Source: Clostridiales bacterium UBA4696 (GTDB lineage: Bacteria; Bacillota; Clostridia; Oscillospirales; Oscillospiraceae). From it: a stretch of DNA of 6,780 nt. The stretch is taken from NCBI GenBank assembly GCA_002404795.1, contig DHKK01000124.1, positions 12,354-19,133 on the forward strand. Direction: 5' to 3'. The notes beneath the pieces are model-generated. The model was not told the origin of the DNA. It made no database searches and saw only the letters and a list, made by a program, of their open reading frames with translations. Position numbers and translations under genes: made by a program. This document shows positions 1 through 6,043 of the stretch, in pieces. How positions within the stretch are numbered: position 1 is the first letter of the stretch; each line of letters begins with the position of its first letter.

Positions 1-1325
1 ATGTTCATGGCCTCGCGCGAGACGAAGTGCGCCAGATTTCTGGACAGCTGTGCCGGGCACTCCGCGCCTGTGCAGCGCAGGGCCGCGCCGTCCTCATCGC
101 GCACGACCGGCGCGCCGCAGACGGGGCAGCGGTCCGGCAGGCGGTACGGCACGGCGTCCGCCGGGCGCTTTGCAAGCACGACCTCCAGGATCTCCGGGAT
201 GATCTCCCCTGCCTTGCGGATCCTGACGGTGTCGCCGATGCGAATGTCTTTGTCCGTGATAAAGTCCTGGTTGTGGAGCGTCGCGGCGGTGACGGTCGTT
301 CCGGCAAGGTGGACCGGGGCCACGATTGCCCGCGGGGTCAGCACGCCCGTGCGCCCCACCTGTACGACGATATCCTGCAGCACGGTCTCCTTGATCTCCG
401 GCGGGTATTTGAAGGCAGCGGCCCAGCGCGGGAACTTCGCCGTGCTGCCGAGCCGCTCGCGCCCGGCCAGACTGTTGAGCTTCATGACGGCTCCGTCGAT
501 ATCATACGGCAGCTCGTAGCGGGTCTCGCCGAGCTGGGTGATCAGCTGCTCCGCTTTGTCCATATCGCGGCAGAGCGTGTAAGGAATGACCTTGAATTTG
601 AGCACCCGCAGATAGTCAAGCGTCTCGCTGTGCGTCCGGAATGTGACGCCCTCGGCCAGCTGCAGGTTGAAGACGAGGATGTCGAGCTTCCGCTTTGCCG
701 CCACGCCCGGGTCCAGCTGGCGCAAAGAGCCTGCCGCGGCGTTGCGCGGGTTGGCAAACAGCGGCTTGCCGAGCTTCTCCTGCTCGGCGTTGAGCGCTTC
801 AAAGCTGGCGCGGGGCATGAAGACCTCGCCGCGCACGATGAGCCGCGCAGGCGCGCCGGTCAGCGTCATGGGGATAGAGCGGACAGTCTTCAGATTCTCC
901 GTCACGTCCTCGCCGATGAGGCCGTCGCCGCGGGTCGCGCCGCGGACGAAGCGTCCGTCCACATATTCCAGCGCCACGGACAGCCCGTCTACCTTCGGCT
1001 CGACAGAGTATTCCGCGTCCGGCTCCTCCTCGCGCACATGCGCGTCGAAGTCCCGCAGCTCGTCAAAGGAAAACACGTCCTGCAGGCTCTCCAGCGGGAC
1101 GGCGTGACGTACCTTGACGAATTCGCTCAGCGCCTGCCCGCCGACGCGGCGCGTCGGACTGAGCGGCGAGGCATACTGCGGGTACTGCGCTTCCAGCTCC
1201 TCGAGTTGGCGGAGCTTGTGGTCATAGTCATAATCGCTCATCTCCGGAGCGTCGAGCACGTAGTAGAGATACCCAGCGTGCTCAAGCTCCCGGGTCAGCT
1301 GTTCGATCTGCTGTTTCGGTTCCAT
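1..1325 (-). CDS. ligA: NAD+-dependent DNA ligase LigA, 3' end cut off by window edge
   Basis: LigA seals nicks in duplex DNA during replication and repair, using NAD+ to adenylate an active-site lysine. The open frame read by hand gives 441 residues with no stop before the edge. Seen in order: N-terminal domain Ia with GYLYYVLDAPEMSDYDYD (residues 18-35, the NAD+-binding region); the nucleotidyltransferase motif EPKVDG with predicted catalytic Lys111; RGATRGDGLIGEDVT (about 120-134); NPRNAAAGSLRQLDP; YDIDGAVMKLN; the OB-fold region with VGRTGVLTP; a zinc finger with Cys400, Cys403, Cys418 and Cys423; and the start of the helix-hairpin-helix region at HFVSREAMN. Compared with the roughly 670-residue family, about 225 residues are missing, covering most of the helix-hairpin-helix and BRCT domains. 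The ATG at 1325 is chosen because domain Ia begins directly after it. An AGAAGG lies about 11 nt upstream and a GGGA lies nearer. The start lies inside yunB, 44 nt before the yunB stop, which suggests co-transcription and translational coupling. Confidence 0.97.
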   Translation of the reverse strand, partial: MEPKQQIEQLTRELEHAGYLYYVLDAPEMSDYDYDHKLRQLEELEAQYPQYASPLSPTRRVGGQALSEFVKVRHAVPLESLQDVFSFDELRDFDAHVREEEPDAEYSVEPKVDGLSVALEYVDGRFVRGATRGDGLIGEDVTENLKTVRSIPMTLTGAPARLIVRGEVFMPRASFEALNAEQEKLGKPLFANPRNAAAGSLRQLDPGVAAKRKLDILVFNLQLAEGVTFRTHSETLDYLRVLKFKVIPYTLCRDMDKAEQLITQLGETRYELPYDIDGAVMKLNSLAGRERLGSTAKFPRWAAAFKYPPEIKETVLQDIVVQVGRTGVLTPRAIVAPVHLAGTTVTAATLHNQDFITDKDIRIGDTVRIRKAGEIIPEILEVVLAKRPADAVPYRLPDRCPVCGAPVVRDEDGAALRCTGAECPAQLSRNLAHFVSREAMN

Positions 1326-1977
1326 ATTGATCCCAACCTTCTGCTGTGGTAAGATGTCCTAAGTTTACATAAGTTTCTGGTACCCGGCCGACGATCACGG
1401 TCTGCGCCACCATCACGTCGCTGTCTACGTCGACCGATTCATAGCCGACCGTCGTGAGAATGGTCAGGCTGATGGTGAATTTGACCTTGAGCGTCTGCAG
1501 GGTCTGGTTGATGCCGGCCTCTGAAAAATCCGAGAAAAAGTCAGCATTCGACACGGTGAGGCTGACGGCCTTGACCGGCAGGACCGGCCCTGTCCCGGCC
1601 AGAAGATCCGGCAGCAGGAGATTCCCGAGCGGAATGCCCATCTGCTGCGTATTGATCTGATCGATGAGCCCGTCGAGCGCGCCGAGCACCTCGATCTTCA
1701 TCCGCTCGACCTGACCCATGTCCGTGCGTAGCGCGGTAATGTTGCCCTGTACGTCCTTTTCCAGCACGATCACGCGGGAAAAATCCGTGTTGCCCGTGCG
1801 GAGCATTTCGCTGACGGATTCTGTAATGGCGTTCGATGCGGCATTGACCGCCTGATTGCGTGCAAGCTCGCGGATATACGGCGACAGATGCAGCTGCGTG
1901 AGCAGGATCAGCCCCGTAATGACAAGCAGCAGCGCGATCAGAAGGATCCTTCTGCGTCTTCGCTTCCTCCGGCTCAT
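1282..1977 (-). CDS. yunB: Sporulation protein YunB
   Basis: This is a YunB-family protein of about 231 residues. In B. subtilis YunB is a sporulation protein of the sigmaE (mother-cell) regulon whose biochemical role is not known. The sequence shows a very basic N-terminus (RRKRRRRR), one membrane segment (about residues 11-28) and then an extracytoplasmic part. Family signatures are GIPLG near 114-118, a GTGPV stretch, AGINQT near 154-159 and TVIVGRVPETY near 193-203. The last 28 residues form a polar tail, and the final 14 are encoded in DNA that also encodes the LigA N-terminus. Two starts are possible, ATG at 1983 and ATG at 1977. I prefer 1977 because the G-tract at 1991-1987 is then 9 nt upstream rather than 3. 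The gene sits 44 nt after pcrA. A hairpin covering the G-tract and a sigmaE-like promoter are described separately. The family call is strong; the exact start is uncertain. Confidence 0.9.
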   Translation of the reverse strand: MSRRKRRRRRILLIALLLVITGLILLTQLHLSPYIRELARNQAVNAASNAITESVSEMLRTGNTDFSRVIVLEKDVQGNITALRTDMGQVERMKIEVLGALDGLIDQINTQQMGIPLGNLLLPDLLAGTGPVLPVKAVSLTVSNADFFSDFSEAGINQTLQTLKVKFTISLTILTTVGYESVDVDSDVMVAQTVIVGRVPETYVNLGHLTTAEGWDQYGTETADRTADPGA

Positions 1978-1987
1978 CTCCATACAC

Positions 1988-2010
1988 CCCCAGCATAGGC
2001 TATGCCGGAG
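1988..2010 (-). promoter_or_regulatory. Hairpin masking the yunB ribosome binding site
   Basis: On the minus strand CTCCGGCATA (2010-2001) can pair with TATGCTGGGG (1997-1988) around a 3-nt loop. This makes a 10-bp stem with two G-T (G-U in RNA) pairs. The 3' arm includes most of the G-tract that serves as the yunB Shine-Dalgarno. No T-run follows, so it is not an intrinsic terminator. RNA reading through from pcrA would be able to fold it and hide the binding site. The pairing is visible; the regulatory effect is inferred. Confidence 0.45.
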
Positions 2011-2024
2011 CGCCGGGGATATTA
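1997..2024 (-). promoter_or_regulatory. Candidate sigmaE-type promoter for yunB
   Basis: TAATATC (2024-2018) resembles the sigmaE -35 (KMATATT, 6 of 7). After 13 nt it is followed by CATAGCCT (2004-1997), which fits the core of the sigmaE -10 (CATACAHT, 6 of 8). The -35 begins on the pcrA stop codon itself. Predicted initiation is near 1990, leaving a very short leader ahead of the ATG at 1977. YunB belongs to the sigmaE regulon in B. subtilis, which makes the site plausible. The match is imperfect and the spacing is at the short end, so confidence is modest. Confidence 0.35.
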
Positions 2025-4454
2025 CAGCTTTTTCATGTGCTGCGCCGCCGTGTTGGCCATGAGGCGCTTGGTGCCGACGCCGTCAAAGGCGATCTCCAGC
2101 AGCGCGTCGTTGCCCATCGGCAGGACCGTCAGGATCATGCCGCGGCCAAAGGCCTTGTGCTGGACCATCTCGCCTGCGGCAAAGCTGACCTTTGGGGCGG
2201 GCTTCGGTGCGGTGTGGACGGAATCTTCCTTCTGCGGCTTCGGCCGCGTGGGGATCTGGGAAAAGTCGTTATAGCTGTCGCCATAGATGCTGACGCGGCC
2301 GAAGGAGCCGTACTGCCGGGGCTCGGTCTGCTGGTAGCTCGGCTTCGGCGCGCCGATGCGCTTGACCGACTCGGCCGGGAGCTCGTCGACGAAGCGGGAC
2401 GGCAGATTTGTCGTCGTGCGGCCGTAGAGCATACGCTGGCGCGCGTAGGTGATGACCAGATGCTGCTTGGCCCGGGTGATGGCAACGTAGCACAGCCGCC
2501 GCTCCTCTTCCAGCTCCTCCGGCTCGCTCATGCAGCGGTTCGAGGGGAACAGCCCTTCTTCCAAGCCGACAAGGAACACGTTCGGGAATTCCAGGCCCTT
2601 GGCCGCGTGCATCGTCATCATGACGACGGCATCGGCATCCGGGTCGTACTGCTCGATGTCCGTATAGAGGGCGATCTCCTCCAGAAAGCCCGCCAGCGTG
2701 GGGGTCTCGGTGTTTTCCATGTAGCTGAGGATGCTGGATTTGAGTTCGCGAACGTTCTCCGCGCGGGTGCGGGACTCCACGTCGCCCTTCTCCTCGAGCA
2801 TCTGCAGATAGCCGGTGCGCGTCATGACCTCCTCATAGAAATCCGGCAGCGGCAGCTTCTGCAGCAGCTCCGCGCATTCCTCGATGATGACCGTGAAGGC
2901 CATGAGCTTCGCAGCCGCCTTTTCCAGACTCGGGTAGCTGTAGGGGTCGGAGACGACCGTGTACAGCGGGACACCGGCCGCGGCCGCCTGCCGCTCGGCC
3001 ATTTCAAGCGTCTTGCCGCCGATGCCGCGCGGCGGGTTGTTGATGATGCGCTGCAGCCGCAGCTCGTCGGCGCGGTTATTGATGACGCAGAGGTAGGCCA
3101 GCATGTCCTTGACCTCCGCGCGGTCAAAGAAGCGCGTGCCGCCGATGATGCGGTACGGGATGCCGCTGCGCTTGAACGAGTTTTCGACCGCGTTGGACTG
3201 CGCGTTCGTGCGGTAGAGCACGGCGAAGTCCTTGAAATTCTTCCCTTTCGACATGGAGATGATGCGGCTGGAAACATAATTGGCCTCGTCCGTTTCGCTG
3301 GAGGCCTCATAGACGGTGATCTGGTCGCCGGCAGCGTTTTCAGTCCAGAGCTTTTTGCCCTTGCGGCCGCGGTTGTGCGCGATGACGGCGTTCGCCGCGT
3401 TCAAAATTGCCTGCGTCGAGCGGTAGTTCTGCTCGAGCCGGATCACGCGCGTACCCTTGAACTGCTTTTCAAACGAGAGGATGTTCTCGATCGTCGCACC
3501 GCGGAATTTGTAGATCGACTGATCGTCGTCGCCGACGACGCAGATATTTTCGTATCCGCCCGCGAGCAGCGACGTCAGCTGATACTGCAGCTGGTTCGTG
3601 TCCTGATACTCGTCGATCATGACGTAGTGGAACTTCTGCTGGTAATAGGTCCGCACGTCCTCGAAGGTCTCGAGCAGCTCGACAGTCTTGAGGATGATGT
3701 CGTCAAAGTCGAGCGCGTTCGCCTCGTGCAGGCGCTTGTCGTATTCCTCGTAGAGCTGCGCGATGCGGTCCATGCGGAAATCGCCGGACTTCCCGGCGTG
3801 TTTGGAAAACGCCGCCGGGTCCTGCCGCCGATCCTTGGCCTTGCTGATGACGGACAGAGCCAGCCGCGGCGGCAGCGCCTTTTCGTCCAGGTCAAAATCG
3901 CGGAGGATGTCCTTCATCACGCGCTCGGAATCGCTCGAGTCATAGATCGTGAAGCGGCCGGTATAGCCGTCCAGCCGGTCGATCTCCCGCCGCAGGATGC
4001 GGCAGCAGGCCGCGTGGAACGTCATGGCCCAGACGTCCATGGCGTAATCGCCGAGCAGCGCCTGCAGCCGGCTTTTGAGCTCATTGGCAGCCTTGTTGGT
4101 GAACGTGATGGCGAGGATGGACCACGGCGCGGCGGGCCGGAGCGCGCACAGGCGCTCGGCCTGCAGCTGCATAGCGGGATCCTGCGTTTTGAGATAGGTT
4201 TCGAGATATGTAAGGTCCTCTTCGGTCACATAGTCCGGGACCTCCTGCGAGTCGGAGCCCTCGCCGAAGGCGATGAGGTTCGCAATGCGGTTGATAAGGA
4301 CCGTCGTTTTGCCGCTGCCCGCGCCGGCCAGCAGCAGCAGCGGGCCCTGTGTGGTCAGGACGCCCTCGAGCTGCATGGCGTTGAGATTCTGAAAGCGCGC
4401 GGCGATGACCGCGCGGCGGGCGGCCAGAAATCGGGATTCAAATGTCTGTTCCAT
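2022..4454 (-). CDS. pcrA: ATP-dependent DNA helicase, UvrD/PcrA family
   Basis: This is a superfamily 1A 3'-5' helicase of 810 residues acting in replication-fork repair, nucleotide excision repair and clearing of transcription conflicts. Motifs appear in order: Q-motif LNAMQLEGV (24-32), Walker A GAGSGKT (44-50, Lys49), motif Ia ITFTNKAANELKSR (116-129), Walker B DEYQDTN (281-287), motif III GDDDQSIYKFRGA (308-320), motif IV LEQNYRST (340-347), motif V MHAAKGLEF (615-623) and motif VI LCYVAITRAK (654-663). The C-terminus (about 757-810, with MVQHKAFGRG) is the Tudor-like domain that in PcrA contacts RNA polymerase, preceded by a flexible linker. The protein is longer than B. subtilis PcrA (about 740 residues), mainly because of an insertion near residues 64-110 between motifs I and Ia. 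The start is ATG 4454 with AAAGGTG about 5 nt upstream. The neighbours yunB and ligA follow closely. The pcrA-ligA pairing recalls B. subtilis pcrB-pcrA-ligA, but pcrB is absent here. Confidence 0.97.
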   Translation of the reverse strand: MEQTFESRFLAARRAVIAARFQNLNAMQLEGVLTTQGPLLLLAGAGSGKTTVLINRIANLIAFGEGSDSQEVPDYVTEEDLTYLETYLKTQDPAMQLQAERLCALRPAAPWSILAITFTNKAANELKSRLQALLGDYAMDVWAMTFHAACCRILRREIDRLDGYTGRFTIYDSSDSERVMKDILRDFDLDEKALPPRLALSVISKAKDRRQDPAAFSKHAGKSGDFRMDRIAQLYEEYDKRLHEANALDFDDIILKTVELLETFEDVRTYYQQKFHYVMIDEYQDTNQLQYQLTSLLAGGYENICVVGDDDQSIYKFRGATIENILSFEKQFKGTRVIRLEQNYRSTQAILNAANAVIAHNRGRKGKKLWTENAAGDQITVYEASSETDEANYVSSRIISMSKGKNFKDFAVLYRTNAQSNAVENSFKRSGIPYRIIGGTRFFDRAEVKDMLAYLCVINNRADELRLQRIINNPPRGIGGKTLEMAERQAAAAGVPLYTVVSDPYSYPSLEKAAAKLMAFTVIIEECAELLQKLPLPDFYEEVMTRTGYLQMLEEKGDVESRTRAENVRELKSSILSYMENTETPTLAGFLEEIALYTDIEQYDPDADAVVMMTMHAAKGLEFPNVFLVGLEEGLFPSNRCMSEPEELEEERRLCYVAITRAKQHLVITYARQRMLYGRTTTNLPSRFVDELPAESVKRIGAPKPSYQQTEPRQYGSFGRVSIYGDSYNDFSQIPTRPKPQKEDSVHTAPKPAPKVSFAAGEMVQHKAFGRGMILTVLPMGNDALLEIAFDGVGTKRLMANTAAQHMKKL

Positions 4455-4466
4455 AGCTTCACCTTT

Positions 4467-4480
4467 GCGTCAGCTGACGC
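4467..4480. repeat. Perfect 14-bp palindrome in the pcrA leader
   Basis: GCGTCAGCTGACGC is its own reverse complement. It lies between the predicted pcrA promoter and the pcrA ribosome binding site. Just promoter-proximal to it is a smaller inverted repeat, CCATA-N3-TATGG (4483-4495). Both would fall in the 5' leader of a pcrA mRNA, either as protein-binding sites in DNA or as short hairpins in RNA. It does not match the Gram-positive LexA box (GAAC-N4-GTTC). No T-run follows it, so it is not a terminator. The function is unknown. Confidence 0.5.
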
Positions 4481-4497
4481 TTCCATAAACTATGGAT

Positions 4498-4526
4498 ATT
4501 CTACCGCATTTGACCGGATTTGTCGA
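4498..4526 (-). promoter_or_regulatory. Predicted sigmaA promoter of pcrA
   Basis: TCGACA (4526-4521; 5 of 6 to TTGACA) is separated by exactly 17 nt from TAGAAT (4503-4498; 5 of 6 to TATAAT). The -35 begins 2 nt after the sigF stop codon. Predicted initiation near 4491 leaves a leader of about 37 nt before the pcrA ATG. This lets the helicase and downstream genes be expressed independently of the spoIIA operon. No terminator is visible after sigF, so readthrough from spoIIA is also possible. Confidence 0.6.
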
Positions 4527-4528
4527 TA

Positions 4529-5230
4529 TCAAAAAAATGTCCGAAGGCGTTCGAGCGCTTTCTTTTCGATCCGGCTGACTTGGACCTGCGAGACGCCGAT
4601 GATCTCCGCCACGCGCTGCTGCGTCAGGCTGTGGTAATAGCGCAGCTGGATGACGAGCCGCTCCTTCTCGCCCAGATGCCGCAGTGCCTCCCGCAGGGCG
4701 AGCTTTTCCAGCAACTTTTCCTCCATCCCGTCCGTGCAGAGGACGTCTTCGAGGGAAAAGCCCTCCTCGCCGGTCTGCCGCTGGATCGATTCGGCGGCGC
4801 TGGTGGCCGTCTCGGCGCTGGCGATCTCCTCGAGAGATAACCCCATGGCCTCCGACAGCTCGGACACCGTCGGCTCGCGGCCGAAGTCGCCGGTCAGACG
4901 CTCGCGCGTTTTTTTGATGGCGGCCGCGCGCTCCTTGATGCTGCGGCTGACCTTGACTGCGCCGTCGTCGCGCAGGAAGCGGCGGATCTCTCCCGCGATC
5001 TTCGGCACAGCGTAAGTGGAAAACTGCGTGCCGTAGGCCGTGTCAAAGCCCTCGACGGCCTTGAGAAAGCCGACGCAGCCCAGCTGGAACAGATCGTCCG
5101 GCTCCACGCCGCGGCCGAAATACCGCCGCGCGATCGACCAGATCAGGCCGGTATTCTCCGTCACAAGCCGCTCCGTGGCCGTCCGGTCGCCCTGCTGGGC
5201 CTGCGTGATGAGCGTGATCGTCTCGCTCAA
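4529..5230 (-). CDS. sigF: RNA polymerase sigma factor sigmaF, early forespore
   Basis: SigmaF (SpoIIAC) directs the first forespore-specific transcription after asymmetric division and is held inactive by SpoIIAB. The 233 residues show region 2 (EPDDLFQLGCVGFLKAVE, 43-60), the DNA-melting/-10 region with FSTYAVPKIAGEIRRF (70-85) and RDDGAVKVSRS (87-97), region 3, and a region 4.2 helix-turn-helix ending in GVSQVQVSRIEKKALERL (about 212-229). Sequence alone does not fully separate sigmaF from its paralogue sigmaG; its position directly after spoIIAA-spoIIAB decides for sigmaF. The start is TTG at 5230, overlapping the spoIIAB stop as TTGA, with GGGGGAAG ending about 5 nt upstream. The next methionine codon is at residue 129, far too late. 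The protein is shorter than the 255-residue B. subtilis SigF, mostly at the N-terminus. The overlap and weak start codon suggest expression coupled to, and not exceeding, that of SpoIIAB. Confidence 0.95.
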   Translation of the reverse strand: MSETITLITQAQQGDRTATERLVTENTGLIWSIARRYFGRGVEPDDLFQLGCVGFLKAVEGFDTAYGTQFSTYAVPKIAGEIRRFLRDDGAVKVSRSIKERAAAIKKTRERLTGDFGREPTVSELSEAMGLSLEEIASAETATSAAESIQRQTGEEGFSLEDVLCTDGMEEKLLEKLALREALRHLGEKERLVIQLRYYHSLTQQRVAEIIGVSQVQVSRIEKKALERLRTFF

Positions 5231-5667
5231 GCGTTCTTCCCCCGCTGCACGATCTTCCGCTTCATATGTACCGTCGTCCCCCGCCCTGGCTTTGACGTGA
5301 CCTGCAGCGAGGTCATGAAGCTCTCCATGATCGTAAAGCCCATGCCGCTGCGCTCGGGGCCGCCGGTCGTGAACATGGGCGTGCGGGCCTTCTCGATGTC
5401 CTCCATCCCGCAGCCCTTGTCGCGCACGACGACGTCGAGGACGCTGTCCGGCAGGATGCGGCAGCGGATGGTCACGAGGCCGATCGTATCGCGGTAAGCG
5501 TGGACGATGCAGTTGGTGACCGCCTCGGAGACGGCGGTCTTGATGTCGTTCAGCTCCTCGAGATTTGGGTCGAGCTGCGCGGCAAAGCAGGCGACGGCCG
5601 CGCGGGCAAAGGCCTCGTTGGCAGACCGGCTGGGGAAGGTCAGCGTCATTTCATTTTCAGCTTTCAT
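5227..5667 (-). CDS. spoIIAB: Anti-sigma F factor and serine kinase SpoIIAB
   Basis: SpoIIAB is a GHKL-fold protein that binds sigmaF in the predivisional and mother cell. With ATP it phosphorylates and inactivates SpoIIAA. The 146 residues equal the length of the B. subtilis protein. Visible motifs are the N-box SEAVTNCIVHAY (47-58; Glu48 and Asn52 in the catalytic and Mg2+ positions), G1 DKGCGM (83-88), the ATP-lid stretch RTPMFTTGGPERSGMGFT (95-112) and the C-terminal strand GRGTTVHMKRK. Arg22 in EAFAR matches B. subtilis Arg20, a residue used to contact partner proteins. The start is ATG 5667 because AAAGGAG (5682-5676) lies 8 nt upstream and the product then begins like known SpoIIAB proteins. 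The upstream in-frame ATG at 5685 sits beside this ribosome binding site and lacks one of its own. It overlaps spoIIAA by 11 nt and sigF by 4 nt. Confidence 0.96.
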   Translation of the reverse strand: MKAENEMTLTFPSRSANEAFARAAVACFAAQLDPNLEELNDIKTAVSEAVTNCIVHAYRDTIGLVTIRCRILPDSVLDVVVRDKGCGMEDIEKARTPMFTTGGPERSGMGFTIMESFMTSLQVTSKPGRGTTVHMKRKIVQRGKNA

Positions 5668-5989
5668 GGACCAGACTCCTTTCATCTTCCAAGGTTGCGA
5701 TGCGCTCGATCCCGGAGGCCCGGAGCACCTTCATCGGCTGCGGCGGCACGCTTCTGAGGATCACCTCTCCGCGCAGCTGCCGCATATGGCGGACGCAGGC
5801 GATCACGATGGCGATGCCGCTCGAGTCCATAAACGTGACCTCCCGGAAATCCAGCACGCAGACGCGCGGCAGATAGAGCTCGATTTTGTTGCCGACAACA
5901 CGCATGATATCCTTCGCGCTGTGGTGGTCGATCTCGCCGCGCAGCGCGATGGTCAGCTGCTTGTCCTGCAAAAAGCTTGTGAGATTCAT
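5657..5989 (-). CDS. spoIIAA: Anti-sigma F factor antagonist SpoIIAA
   Basis: SpoIIAA is a STAS-domain protein that, when unphosphorylated, binds SpoIIAB and releases sigmaF. SpoIIAB phosphorylates it and the SpoIIE phosphatase reactivates it. The 110 residues show RGEIDHH (17-23) typical of SpoIIAA, a central strand CVLDFREV (44-51) and the phosphorylation loop FMDSSG (53-58). Ser56, directly after Asp55, aligns with phosphorylated Ser58 of B. subtilis. The start ATG 5989 has GGAGG 7 nt upstream. An in-frame ATG at 6028 falls in the loop of the upstream hairpin and would add a non-homologous N-terminus, so it is not used here. The stop lies 11 nt inside spoIIAB, indicating a translationally coupled operon. 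SpoIIE is not in the window. Confidence 0.96.
   Translation of the reverse strand: MNLTSFLQDKQLTIALRGEIDHHSAKDIMRVVGNKIELYLPRVCVLDFREVTFMDSSGIAIVIACVRHMRQLRGEVILRSVPPQPMKVLRASGIERIATLEDERSLVHES
5676..5682 (-). promoter_or_regulatory. spoIIAB ribosome binding site inside spoIIAA
   Basis: AAAGGAG with an 8-nt spacer to ATG 5667. It lies within the last codons of spoIIAA and rules out the ATG at 5685 as the spoIIAB start. Confidence 0.85.
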
Positions 5990-5996
5990 TTGTTCG

Positions 5997-6001
5997 CCTC
6001 C
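5997..6001 (-). promoter_or_regulatory. spoIIAA ribosome binding site
   Basis: GGAGG with a 7-nt spacer to ATG 5989. It decides the spoIIAA start. It begins 4 nt after the T-run of the upstream terminator, leaving no space for a separate promoter between terminator and gene. Confidence 0.85.
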
Positions 6002-6005
6002 AGAT

Positions 6006-6043
6006 AAAAAATGGACACACAGGAGCATTCCTGTGTGTCCATT
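6006..6043 (-). terminator. Intrinsic terminator after valS
   Basis: A perfect 15-bp inverted repeat (arms 6043-6029 and 6024-6010 on the minus strand, 4-nt loop) is followed by a run of six T (6011-6006, the first two inside the stem). The stem starts 35 nt after the valS stop. On the plus strand no T-run follows the stem, so termination is directed at valS transcription. The T-run ends just before the spoIIAA ribosome binding site. Confidence 0.9.

Noticed and set aside
27..1352. A 441-codon open frame on the plus strand opposite ligA
   Set aside because: It is antisense to a full set of LigA motifs, with no recognisable domain and biased composition.
2037..4637. An 866-codon open frame on the plus strand opposite pcrA
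   Set aside because: It is a GC-driven antisense shadow. Its translation is rich in Arg, Ala, Asp, Val and His with no domain, and the minus strand carries an unmistakable helicase.
4529..5230. Assignment as sigmaG instead of sigmaF
   Set aside because: The two paralogues are close, but the gene directly follows and overlaps spoIIAB in a spoIIA operon.
5227..5685. Longer spoIIAB starting at the ATG at 5685
   Set aside because: The ATG abuts the AAAGGAG that serves the ATG at 5667, and the product from 5667 matches the family N-terminus.
5507..6007. A 166-codon open frame on the plus strand across spoIIAA and spoIIAB
   Set aside because: It is antisense to two clear genes, with no domain and no conserved context.
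5657..6028. Longer spoIIAA starting at the ATG at 6028
   Set aside because: That ATG lies in the loop of the terminator hairpin without a ribosome binding site, and the added N-terminus is not SpoIIAA-like.
6010..6043. The inverted repeat as an insertion-sequence end or CRISPR-like repeat
   Set aside because: There is one copy, a 4-nt loop and a T-run on one side only, placed just after valS; a terminator explains it.
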